From NCBI RefSeq assembly GCF_000160855.1, contig NZ_GG700760.1, forward strand, positions 1 to 23,552: a stretch of DNA of 23,552 nucleotides. Reading direction: 5' to 3'. Both the position numbers and the translations under genes were made by a program. This document shows, in pieces, positions 6,264 to 14,283 of this stretch (its first letter is position 1; the number at the start of each line of letters is the position of its first letter). The DNA is from Lactobacillus helveticus DSM 20075 = CGMCC 1.1877 (GTDB lineage: Bacteria; Bacillota; Bacilli; Lactobacillales; Lactobacillaceae). Under the pieces are notes generated by a model. That model was given only the letters and a program-made list of their open reading frames with translations. It made no database searches and was not told where the DNA came from.

Positions 6264-7734
6264 TCATTCTTCGATTAGTTTGGTTCTGCTTGAATTAGTT
6301 CTTAACTTCTTAAATCCTTTGAAAATTTCAACTTGTACAATTGAAAGCAAGGATAAAGCAATTACAATTATCCATTGTCCAGCTGAAATATTAGTAATGT
6401 AGAATACATTTTGCAAAGCTGGAACAAATAAGATTAATCCCATGAAGAATGCGGAAACAATGAATGGAATTACTAGCCACATATTCATGCCAGTAGCTCT
6501 CTTCCAGATTGGCTCTGTATTTGAGTGATGGTTGAAGGTTCTAAGCATCTGGGATAGTGCCAAAACGCTGAACGCCATGGTTTGGCCAGTCAATGGATTA
6601 TCGATGCTGGCACCAATGAAGTAGGCGGTCAAGGTCATCATTGCTACGAAAATTCCCTGGGTAATTACGCGCCAAACGAGGTCTTTTTCAAAAAGCGTAC
6701 CTGTTTTAACTGGCTTGTGCTTCATGATGTTTTTGCTTGCAGGGTCAACACCTAAGGCAAGAGCTGGCAAAGTAGAAGTGGCTAAGTTTACCCACAGGAT
6801 ATGCACAGCTAATAATGGAGCATCCCAGTTAAATAAAGTTGCAACAAACAAAGTAGTAATTTCGGCGATGTTACCAACTAACAAGAATTGAATTACCTTT
6901 TGAATATTGTGGTAAAAGTGGCTTTTGGTACATTGCACCAATGATGAAAACCAGGATGCAGACGAAAATACCAATGATAGTTAACACCTTACCAACGCTA
7001 GTTAATTTACGTTTTAATGGTGTTTCAATTTTGGTTTGATCGTCCAGCATGCCGGCAATGGCACCCATTTCGGTATTCATACCGGTAGCGGCAATGACAC
7101 CTAGACCGCGGCCATAAGTCACAATAGATGAACTAAAGGCCATGTTGATGCGATCGCCAAGACTGCAGTCTTTAGCTAAAACGGCATCTGCATCTTTTTC
7201 CACAGGAACAGATTCACCTGTGAGGGATGCTTCTTGAATCTTTAAGTTGGCGGATTCAAGAAGACGCATGTCAGCTGGAACCATATCACCGTCGTGTAAG
7301 TTAACGATGTCACCGACTACTAATTCTTTAGCAGGGATTAATTGTTCTTTGCCAGCGCAAATAACATGGGCCATCGGAGCGCTCATATCGCGTAGTGCAG
7401 CTAAGGATGATTGAGCTTTCTTTTCCTGCACAATACCAATGATGGTATTGATGACTACGATCATGGCAATAATAATTGCTTCAGTGTATTCATGAAAAAG
7501 AGCCGAAAAGAAGGCTGCGCCAAGCAAAATCATGATCATTGGATCGATAATTTGCTCTTTGATCATTTGCAAGGTGGTTTTAGGCGGCTTAGCGGCAAGT
7601 TCATTTAAGCCATCTTTTTGACGTATTCGAACTGCGTCTTCGCTTAAGCCTGATTCTGATGTATTTGTCTCTGTTAGTACCTCAGACTGAGTCACAGCCC
7701 AAGGCTTTTGTATGTGATTATCCATAAAGGACAT
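6264..7734 (-). pseudogene. P-type cation (Ca2+-type) ATPase with catalytic core deleted
   Basis: The 5' part (7734 to about 6915) encodes the cation ATPase N-terminal domain (LSEDAVRIRQKDGLNEL), the first membrane segments, the actuator domain with LTGES (171-175), and the third membrane segment ending near YQKPLLP. The 3' part (about 6910 to 6264) resumes in another frame at YHNIQKVIQFLLVGN and runs through the last six membrane helices. The whole region between, including the DKTGT phosphorylation site and the nucleotide-binding domain, is absent (roughly 390-400 residues by family length). At the join TGGTAAA (6910-6916) could have served as microhomology. The first frame ends soon after at ILVSW. 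The start at 7734 has a good GAAAGGAG. No active pump can be made. Confidence 0.92.
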
Positions 7735-7755
7735 ATCACTCCTTTCGTCAAAAAT

Positions 7756-7795
7756 AAAATGGAGAATGGCCTTTAACAAAGCCATTCCCCATTTG
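7756..7795 (-). promoter_or_regulatory. Transcription attenuator in the ATPase leader
   Basis: On the minus strand AATGGGGAATGGC and GCCATTCTCCATT (one G-U) form a 13-pair stem at 7758-7793, extended by TTT/AAA in the loop. TTTTATTTTT follows. The terminator ends just before the ATPase ribosome binding site, the usual position for a leader attenuator controlling the gene behind it. Confidence 0.7.
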
Positions 7796-7848
7796 AGAAA
7801 CTTCTTCAGTTTTCATTTGTGTATTGGCAGCGTCATTGGCGCCTCTCA
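7794..7848 (-). ncRNA. Candidate structured leader (riboswitch-like aptamer) of the ATPase gene
   Basis: Upstream of the attenuator, TTGAGA and TCTCAA (7848-7843 and 7799-7794) can close a domain holding a GGCG-type hairpin and AAACT/AGTTT. The right closing arm abuts the terminator stem. The layout fits an aptamer switching a terminator. Manganese-sensing yybP-ykoY elements are known before P-type ATPase genes, but I do not see that motif's conserved GGGGAGUA core. Class unknown. Confidence 0.35.
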
Positions 7849-7899
7849 ATATATAATAAATATTATTTTTTGGTTATCATTAGCAAAGAAAAAATTGAT

Positions 7900-8057
7900 T
7901 TTTTAATCGAAAAATAAGGTGTATGATGATCGCACGGGTGTATTTCATGGGGAGTATGGTTACAGCCCGTTTTTTAGTAGTCGAATAATGTGATCTTGAA
8001 CGACTACACTTTCTTGAATTAGGATAGCAAGGCAACGTAGCCTTGCTATTTTCTTTT
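7900..8057 (+). ncRNA. Candidate stand-alone small RNA with two terminator-like hairpins
   Basis: Three hairpins occur in a row on the plus strand. The first pairs ACGGG (7934-7938) with CCCGT (7966-7970), aided by TGTA/TTACA inside, and is followed by TTTTT. The second pairs GTAGTCG (7977-7983) with CGACTAC (8001-8007). The third pairs ATAGCAAGGC (8024-8033) with GCCTTGCTAT (8040-8049) and is followed by TTTTCTTTT. Terminators in this direction make no sense for the leftward neighbours, and no rightward gene follows, so a separate transcript is likely. A TATGAT box is at 7922-7927 but the -35 is unclear. It does not resemble tmRNA, SRP RNA or RNase P RNA as I know them. Confidence 0.45.
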
Positions 8058-8717
8058 GTGGAAAAGTTTGGTGAACCAATTTTGTTTTGTAGGTTGTGTA
8101 TGTTCATGTTTTTCAGCAGGCTTGTCCACAGTTTTTGCACTAGAGAAATGTTTCGCCTTTTTTAAGTTAGTGTGTGAATGATTTTTTCCTACTTTTTTAG
8201 TTTGATGATCCTTGAGCTTGATGTGTGGCTTAGTATTTTTCATGCGGGAATGGAATTGCTTAGAAGTCTGAGCCTCCATGGCAATGTCGGGTCGAATATA
8301 ATACAGATCTTGCCCATCGTAGCTATTGATTAAGAAGACTAGAATGTCGTGCAAATCACAGATGCAGCGCCAGGCCTGCTTTTTGTCAGGTTCGATTTTA
8401 CTATCGTGGATTGCCGCATTTCCCATTCGGCGGACTTCATCGAATAAATCCATGATGCTTAAAGGATAATCGAGTTCACTGCGTAAATAATGCGTATCAT
8501 TGCGCAGATTGCGATATTCGCCATCAGGTACATGATAATAGGCATTCAAGTTTTCTAATTTAAAAAGTTTCTTAGTAAGTGTTTCAAGCAGCAGTCGGGA
8601 GTTGCTGATGACATCGCGATAATCATCAATTGTGTATAACTTGTGAATTTTTTCAGCAGCAGAATCTTGCTCACTAAATGTTGGACTATTTTTAACAAAA
8701 TTAAAGTTAATTTCCAT
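8046..8717 (-). CDS. Cytoplasmic protein with DUF4145-like domain and basic tail
   Basis: A 223-residue protein. Residues about 30-135 are helical and carry a pattern like DUF4145: RLLLETLTKKLFK, then SIMDLFDEVRRMGNAAIHD, then AWRCICDLHDILVFLI. The paired RMGNAAIHD (compare K-x-GN-x-x-H in that family) is the best clue. The last 75 residues are rich in Lys and His, low in complexity, and end NWFTKLFHKRK, which may bind nucleic acid or the membrane. AGGA precedes the ATG at 8717. It is divergent from the TcaA-like gene, with 88 bases between. The stop codon lies inside the last hairpin of the RNA candidate. The domain similarity is my recollection of the family; the function is unknown. Confidence 0.75.
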   Translation of the reverse strand: MEINFNFVKNSPTFSEQDSAAEKIHKLYTIDDYRDVISNSRLLLETLTKKLFKLENLNAYYHVPDGEYRNLRNDTHYLRSELDYPLSIMDLFDEVRRMGNAAIHDSKIEPDKKQAWRCICDLHDILVFLINSYDGQDLYYIRPDIAMEAQTSKQFHSRMKNTKPHIKLKDHQTKKVGKNHSHTNLKKAKHFSSAKTVDKPAEKHEHTQPTKQNWFTKLFHKRK

Positions 8718-8805
8718 AATTTTTCCTCACAAAAATGAAGATAGTTGCTATTTTGGCTCAACCTGTTAATCTAAATTTAAAGTATTAATTTGGTGGGTTT
8801 GAAGT

Positions 8806-10077
8806 ATGAAAAAACGTAAAACTATTTGGATATTTGGAATTATTGTAATTTTAGTTGGCGGATTAATTACCGCTGGCAATTTTTATTATACAAAAGATCG
8901 GCAGATTAGCCGCATTGTTGCTAACTTAAAAGATCCTAAGACAGGGATGGCACAATACGTGGTTGCTTCAACGCCTGATATGAAGGTAACTGATGACAGT
9001 TTAAAGCCATTGCAGAATTATTTTAAAAATCACACAGCGGCTGTGAAAAAATTGAATTCCAACTTACGAAGCGGTCGCGATGATGGTGAAATTCAATTGA
9101 TTGAGGACGGTAGGTATTTTCTGTTCTTCAGTAAATATAAATTGAGAGTACAATGCTACCGTCCGCAAGTTCAAACTAATCATGCCAATTCCACTTTATT
9201 TGTCAATGGTGAAGATTATGGCAAAATGAACGGCGGCAACCAGAACTATTATCAAGATCTAGGATTGGTCTTCCCAGGTCGCTATCATATTTTAGTTAAA
9301 TCTAAAGTCAATGGTAGAAAGCTGGATGCTGACTCGATTGTAAATATTTGGTCAGATAAGACGGTCAATATGAAAATTAAGACCGCCACTTTCCAGATTC
9401 GCAGCGTTCCTAATGGCGTGGTCTATATTAATGATCACAAGGCAGCTACTCTTAATAAAAAGGGACATTATACCTTTAAAGATTATCCGCTTGCTAAAAG
9501 AATGGAAATTTATGTTAAAAGCAAGGCAGATGGCAAAACTATTAAGTCTGAAAGAGTGACGGACTTGTCGCAGTCGATCAGCGCTGAATTTAGCGATAGC
9601 GAAGACGATGTGACTGATTATGATGGCGCAGCAGATTACCAAGGCAATGGTGAAAAGGATGTTTACCAAGATGCTGAAGGTGATTATATTGTTAATCCAA
9701 TTTGGCCAGGTCTAATTAAAGTTGAGGATGCTGCAAGAATGCTATATACCAACTTTAAGAAGCCAATGGTAACCAATTTTGAAAATGGCAAAGAAAACGC
9801 CGATTACAAGAAGATTGAGCAGCAAATCAAGAAGTGGAAAAAAGATAAAAAACTTAAGAAGTTCAATGTCGAAGTAAAAGTCTTATCTGTTTTGCCGGGC
9901 AAGCGTAATTACAGCAAGATAGATTACGAGGTAACTTTTATCAAAAAGTATAAAGATAAGAGCAAAGAGAAAGAAAAACTGTTATACCAGGATGCAGTTT
10001 TGCATCTAGTAAACGGTCATCAAGAGATTCAAACATTAGGAAAATGCAAATTAATTAAAACAAAAACCAGCAACTAA
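8806..10077 (+). CDS. TcaA-like membrane-anchored extracellular protein
   Basis: A 423-residue protein with a short basic N-terminus, one membrane segment (about 8-27, WIFGIIVILVGGLITAG) and a large outside part. The arrangement resembles TcaA-family proteins of Firmicutes: repeated beta domains (near YKLRVQCYRPQVQT, TLFVNGEDYG, FQIRSVPNGVVYINDH), an acidic linker (about 263-292, SDSEDDVTDYDG) and a C-terminal NTF2-like domain. The zinc-ribbon that begins many members is missing here. TcaA proteins act at the cell envelope and affect response to glycopeptides in staphylococci; that role is not shown for this one. Own terminator downstream. Lysine-rich C-terminus. Confidence 0.7.
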   Translation: MKKRKTIWIFGIIVILVGGLITAGNFYYTKDRQISRIVANLKDPKTGMAQYVVASTPDMKVTDDSLKPLQNYFKNHTAAVKKLNSNLRSGRDDGEIQLIEDGRYFLFFSKYKLRVQCYRPQVQTNHANSTLFVNGEDYGKMNGGNQNYYQDLGLVFPGRYHILVKSKVNGRKLDADSIVNIWSDKTVNMKIKTATFQIRSVPNGVVYINDHKAATLNKKGHYTFKDYPLAKRMEIYVKSKADGKTIKSERVTDLSQSISAEFSDSEDDVTDYDGAADYQGNGEKDVYQDAEGDYIVNPIWPGLIKVEDAARMLYTNFKKPMVTNFENGKENADYKKIEQQIKKWKKDKKLKKFNVEVKVLSVLPGKRNYSKIDYEVTFIKKYKDKSKEKEKLLYQDAVLHLVNGHQEIQTLGKCKLIKTKTSN

Positions 10078-10088
10078 TGCTGTTAAAT

Positions 10089-10130
10089 CAGGGCTCTTCA
10101 CGTATTTAAAAGTGAAGAGCTCTTTTTTGC
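10089..10130 (+). terminator. Intrinsic terminator of the TcaA-like gene
   Basis: The stem GGGCTCTTCAC (10091-10101) pairs with GTGAAGAGCTC (10112-10122), with a ten-base loop and TTTTTT after it. Confidence 0.9.
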
Positions 10131-10141
10131 GCAAAAATAGA

Positions 10142-10186
10142 TTGACAAAAGTTGAATATCATATTAGTGTATTAAGTTAATAACAC
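10142..10186 (+). promoter_or_regulatory. Promoter with overlapping dyad for the ABC transporter operon
   Basis: TTGACA is at 10142-10147, and a weak -10 (TAGTGT) follows 17 bases on at 10165-10170. An imperfect dyad at 10167-10186 (GTGTATTAAG, then TTAATAACAC) overlaps the start region. A repressor bound there would block transcription. The regulator is not encoded beside it. Confidence 0.5.
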
Positions 10187-10221
10187 AGTAAAACAAATTA
10201 ACGGAGAAAGAGGAACATAAA

Positions 10222-10971
10222 ATGAACGAAATTCTTGTGGTTGACAACGTCACCAAAACTTATGGTAAAAAAGGCGAAAAACAATACCGAGCTTTAAAGG
10301 GCATCAATTTTAAGGTTGCTGCTGGTGAATTCGTAGCAATTATGGGTGCTTCTGGTTCAGGTAAGACTACCTTGCTTAACATTCTTTCAACTTTGGATAA
10401 ACCAACCACTGGTCAAGTTTTCATTAATGCACATGATGTCAGCACCTTGAATACTAATCAGATGGCCGACTTCCGTAGCAAAGAAATAGGTTTTATTTTC
10501 CAAGACTTCAACTTGCTAGAAAATTTGTCTAATCGTGAAAATATTGCATTGCCACTTAGCTTGCGCGGATTATCAGCACGCAGAATTAATCCGCTTGTGG
10601 ATGAGATCGCAGCTAAGTTGGGGATCAAAGAAATCTTGAATAAATATCCCGCAGAAATTTCTGGTGGACAAAAGCAAAGAGTAGCTTCGGCACGTGCCTT
10701 GGTTCACGAACCAGCTATCTTGCTCGCCGATGAACCAACTGGCGCGCTTGATTCTAAGAGTGCAAGAGAATTGTTGAACACAATGGAAAACTTAAATAAG
10801 CATGACGGTGTAACGACTTTGATGGTTACCCACGATCCATTTTCAGCAAGTTTTGCCAATCGTATTTTATTTATCAAAGACGGTAAGATCGGTGAACAAA
10901 TGATTAAGGGGCAAAAATCTAGAACGGACTTCTACCATGAATTAATTGCTCACTTAGGTACTGAAGAATAG
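10222..10971 (+). CDS. ABC transporter ATPase, MacB/BceA type
   Basis: A 249-residue nucleotide-binding subunit. Walker A GASGSGKTT is at 42-50, the signature ISGGQKQRVA is followed by Walker B LLADEPTGALD, and the H-loop lies in MVTHD. The sequence type (YRALKGINFKV, FIFQDFNLLENLSNRENI) is that of ATPases paired with FtsX-like permeases for peptide antibiotic sensing and detoxification (BceA, YxdL). AACGGAGAAAGAGG precedes the ATG. The permease gene begins 12 bases after the stop, so the two are one operon. Full length for the family. Confidence 0.93.
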   Translation: MNEILVVDNVTKTYGKKGEKQYRALKGINFKVAAGEFVAIMGASGSGKTTLLNILSTLDKPTTGQVFINAHDVSTLNTNQMADFRSKEIGFIFQDFNLLENLSNRENIALPLSLRGLSARRINPLVDEIAAKLGIKEILNKYPAEISGGQKQRVASARALVHEPAILLADEPTGALDSKSARELLNTMENLNKHDGVTTLMVTHDPFSASFANRILFIKDGKIGEQMIKGQKSRTDFYHELIAHLGTEE

Positions 10972-10983
10972 GAGGGGACAAAA

Positions 10984-12783
10984 ATGATTTGGAAATTATC
11001 TTTAACCGGGATTAAAAGCCGGCTTAAAGACTACGCGGTCCTGTTTTCGGGATTAGTAGTCGCGAGTACAATCTTTTACATGTTCTTATCCTTGGCAATT
11101 AACCCAGGCTTCATGAGCAAGGATGTTAATGCCCCAGGACAATACTTAAGCTTTATCTTTGGCTTCGGAATTGTCTTACTCGCAATTATTACTTTTGTTT
11201 ATTTAGTTTATGCGAATTCATTTTTGCTCAGCATGCGGCAGCACGACTACGGCATGTTCATGATGCTAGGGGCAAAAAGTTCTAAGATTGGGTTGCTGAT
11301 TTTCTGCGAAACTTTGTTAACAGGTATTTTGGCAACGATCTTAGGTATTATTGTAGGCTTTGGCTTGACTGCTCTTGTTTCTAAATTATTGATTAGCAGT
11401 TTAGGCTTGCATATTACGCACTTCCAGATTGTTTTACCTAATGCGATTTTATGGACATTGATTTTCTTTGTAGCTGTTTTCTTCTTAGCTTCGTTGAGAA
11501 ATGTGCATAAACTTGTGCGTAGTAAAGTGATTGACTTGCTTCATGAAAGTCAAAAGCCAATTAAGATCAGTCGTAAAAATGGTTTACGTGTAGTTGAAGC
11601 TGTTTTAGGTATTTTGCTACTAGCTGCAGGCTACTACATCATGGGGATGCCCGCTAATGCTATTTTCTTCATCATTCCAGCAGCATTAGTAACTATCGTG
11701 GCAGGTTCATACTTCACTTTTGATTCATTCTTCACTCTCATCATCAATCTTTTACTTAAAAAGAAGAATTTTGCCTACCACGGCATTCGCGTCTTCACTC
11801 TCGGACAATTAAAATTCAGAATTCGTGATTATACGCGTATTCTTTCTGTCATCTCACTACTTTTCGCTTTAGCTCTTGGTGCGATTACTGTTGGTCTTAA
11901 CTTCAATTCATTGAAGAACCAAGCATTAGTCAGCGACTACTACGATGCACAGATCGTGCAAAATACACCAGCTGTGCAAAAGAATGTGGACAAGTTAGAT
12001 CTTAAATCTAAGGCAACTTACCACTATGTTGAAACTAAAAAAGAATTAGTCTTTAACAAGGCTGATTTTGATAAAAAGCCATTTAAATATATTAAATTTA
12101 GTCAACACGGTAATGATTTTCCAACTTATACGCCAACTGTAGCCAGGGCTAAGGACTTGGTTACCCCAGGTAATTCTGCTAATACTCGTTTGAGCATGAT
12201 GCTACTCAATGGCACTAAAAAGATTGAATTGGTTTCTCCAGCTAAATTTAATGCCATTCAAGGACAAAAGAAGTTTGTGACTTTAATTAGAGTCAAGGAT
12301 TTTATTAAGGAATATCCAACTTTAATGAAGATTGAAAAAGCTCAAATGACTTCACCTTTGATTAGTAGAGTATTAAGCAACACTAAACCATTTACTTATC
12401 AAGTAGTATTGGGCTTTGCTAGCGGTTTTGAATTCATGGGCTTCTTCCTAGGAATTGCATTCCTGACCATGCTTGCTTCAACTTTGATGTTCAAAGTTTT
12501 AAGCGGCGCCGCCAGCGACAAAGTACGCTACGAAATGCTCTATAAGATTGGCACTAGAGAAAAGATGCTTAGAAGATCAATTAGAAATGAAATCGGAGTT
12601 CTGTTCGCCTTGCCTGGAGTATTAGGCATCATTGATGTTTTCTTCGGGTTAAGATTATTCAAGGCATTATTACCCAAGCCATACATGGGTATCTGGTTAC
12701 CATTCTTGATTTTCATAGTACTGTACTTCATTTACTACATGGTAACTGTGAAATTATACGAGAATAAAGTGCTGAAAAAGTAG
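10984..12783 (+). CDS. FtsX-like ABC transporter permease, BceB type
   Basis: A 599-residue membrane partner of the preceding ATPase. A first membrane segment near residues 17-40 is followed by about 20 extracellular residues and a three-helix FtsX block (near FIFGFGIVLLAIITFVYLVY, LLIFCETLLTGILATILGI and FFVAVFFLASL). Further helices follow, then an extracellular domain of about 180 residues (after LNFNSLKNQA to SRVLSNTKPF), and a final FtsX block. This is the ten-helix BceB layout, slightly shorter than usual (about 640-660). Such permeases sense or remove cell-wall-active peptides. The ribosome binding site AGGAGGGG is very strong. A BceRS-type two-component system usually adjoins such pairs, but none is in this window. 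Confidence 0.87.
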   Translation: MIWKLSLTGIKSRLKDYAVLFSGLVVASTIFYMFLSLAINPGFMSKDVNAPGQYLSFIFGFGIVLLAIITFVYLVYANSFLLSMRQHDYGMFMMLGAKSSKIGLLIFCETLLTGILATILGIIVGFGLTALVSKLLISSLGLHITHFQIVLPNAILWTLIFFVAVFFLASLRNVHKLVRSKVIDLLHESQKPIKISRKNGLRVVEAVLGILLLAAGYYIMGMPANAIFFIIPAALVTIVAGSYFTFDSFFTLIINLLLKKKNFAYHGIRVFTLGQLKFRIRDYTRILSVISLLFALALGAITVGLNFNSLKNQALVSDYYDAQIVQNTPAVQKNVDKLDLKSKATYHYVETKKELVFNKADFDKKPFKYIKFSQHGNDFPTYTPTVARAKDLVTPGNSANTRLSMMLLNGTKKIELVSPAKFNAIQGQKKFVTLIRVKDFIKEYPTLMKIEKAQMTSPLISRVLSNTKPFTYQVVLGFASGFEFMGFFLGIAFLTMLASTLMFKVLSGAASDKVRYEMLYKIGTREKMLRRSIRNEIGVLFALPGVLGIIDVFFGLRLFKALLPKPYMGIWLPFLIFIVLYFIYYMVTVKLYENKVLKK

Positions 12784-12825
12784 AAGTTTCTGCTTTTGCC
12801 GGTACACGTTAATAAGCTAGGTTTG

Positions 12826-12856
12826 CAAAAAAGCTGTCAAAATGACAGCTTTTTTA
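12826..12856 (+). terminator. Intrinsic terminator of the ABC transporter operon
   Basis: AAAAAAGCTGTCA and TGACAGCTTTTTT are perfect inverted copies around AAA. It ends the two-gene operon 45 bases after the permease stop. Confidence 0.92.
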
Positions 12857-12954
12857 ATATGCAGATTTGAATATTTATATTTTTACTTTTTATATTCTTC
12901 TATTTTCAGATAATTATTTTAAATATTACAACTATATAAATTCTATTTTCTACA

Positions 12955-14256
12955 GATGAAGCTGGTGGCATTATTGCTGTTGCTTTAACTCAATCAGCCT
13001 GTATCGGGACTGCTAACTCTGCAATTGAGGCTTTGCATATCTCCCAAGCCGCAAAAACTGCAGCTATGTCCCAAGTAGCTATTGCGTATGCATTGACGTA
13101 TGTTTTTGGTACTGTCGGGGTTTTGATCTTCTTAAAGAACATCGCTCCAGCAATTTTACGTGTTAACTTGCGTGAAGCAACCAAAAAATACATTGAAGAA
13201 AATCACATTTCAAACGGAGATCAAGGCGTTAAAATTTCTGCCAATATTCGTGTTAGAGCCTTTAAATTAAACAAGGGCTGTGAATTTATTGGTAATACTT
13301 TAACCGATTTTGATAAAAATAATCAAGGCTTAATAATTGAAGAGGTAGTTAGAGATGGCAAGATGTTAGTCGCTACTACAACTACTTTACAAGAAAACGA
13401 TACCATCTTAGTTGTAGGTCACATTAAACACTTTGCTGAATTAGCAGATAAAGACCCCAAGATGTCAGAACTTGATGCTAACAACTTCCATCTCAACCTC
13501 AAGAAAGCCACAGTTTTGTTAACTAAAGCATATAGTTATGGTGCTTTAGAGCAAATCTTAAGTAATGGTGTTCTTATCGACACCGCTGAACATGATGGTC
13601 AAAAAATTACCGACTACACCCAGTTAACTGTTGGCGATCATGTAACAATTATCGGTCCAGCAAACTATTTAACTAATGCCATTAAGACAATTGGTTATGA
13701 AAAAGTTACTGGAATCAAAACAGATGTTAGCTTCATGTCAATAGATATCTTCTTAGGTATCTTACTTGGTGCTATCGTAATTACGATTCACAAGATCCCA
13801 CTTACTCTTGGTGGCGATGGTAGTGCATTGTTCGCTGGTTTGTACTTTGGCTGGCTGCAACAAAAGCACCCAACAACCGGTATAATTCCTCCATACACCA
13901 GATGGTTATTGAAGAGTTTAGGCTTGAACCTATTTATTGCCGTGGTAGGTTTGCAAGCTGGTAGCGGCTTCGTAACTGCCTTAAAAGAAATGGGTTGGCT
14001 CGTATTCTTAATTGGTGTGTTAGTATCAATTTTGCCACACTTTTTAACATTACTATTCAGTAGATTCGTACTGAAAATGAACATCGTTTATAATATTGGT
14101 TCTCTTTGTGGATCAGGGACAATCACTGCTGCTTTGAACGCAGTTAACGCAGAAACTGATTCATCTGTATTTGCATTAAGTTATACCCCGACTTATGCAT
14201 TAGGGAACATCTTCTTAACAGTAATGGCCCCTCTAGTTGTGGCAATCTTAGCTTAA
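12955..14256 (+). pseudogene. 5'-truncated aspartate:alanine exchanger (AspT-type)
   Basis: The open frame begins abruptly at about 12955 with DEAGGIIAVALTQSACIG, the middle of the N-terminal membrane half, and runs to 14256 (about 433 residues). Two RCK_C-type (TrkA C-terminal) domains follow (roughly residues 97-170 and 180-245 of the remnant). A complete second membrane half follows (FLGILLGAIVITIHKIPLT through YTPTYALGNIFL). The first 120-130 residues, the ATG and the ribosome binding site are missing; upstream is AT-rich DNA with stops in frame (TAA at 12937-12939). A TTG at 13033 could only start a protein lacking much of the first membrane half. The AspT family swaps aspartate for alanine or related acids. 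The aspartate racemase gene begins 27 bases downstream. Confidence 0.82.
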
Positions 14257-14283
14257 GAGTCATCTCTTAGGAGAAATCAAATT

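Noticed and set aside
7411..7608. Rightward 65-codon frame inside the ATPase region
   Set aside because: Antisense to well-conserved actuator-domain and membrane sequence.
7794..7848. yybP-ykoY manganese riboswitch
   Set aside because: Location fits, but the conserved GGGGAGUA-type core is not present; listed only as an unclassified leader.
7880..8140. Leftward 86-codon frame across the RNA candidate
   Set aside because: It overlaps the end of the DUF4145-like gene in another frame and crosses two hairpins; its composition is not protein-like.
13033..14256. Reading the exchanger as an intact gene starting at TTG 13033
   Set aside because: Coding similarity continues upstream to 12955 without a start, so the TTG is just an internal Leu codon.
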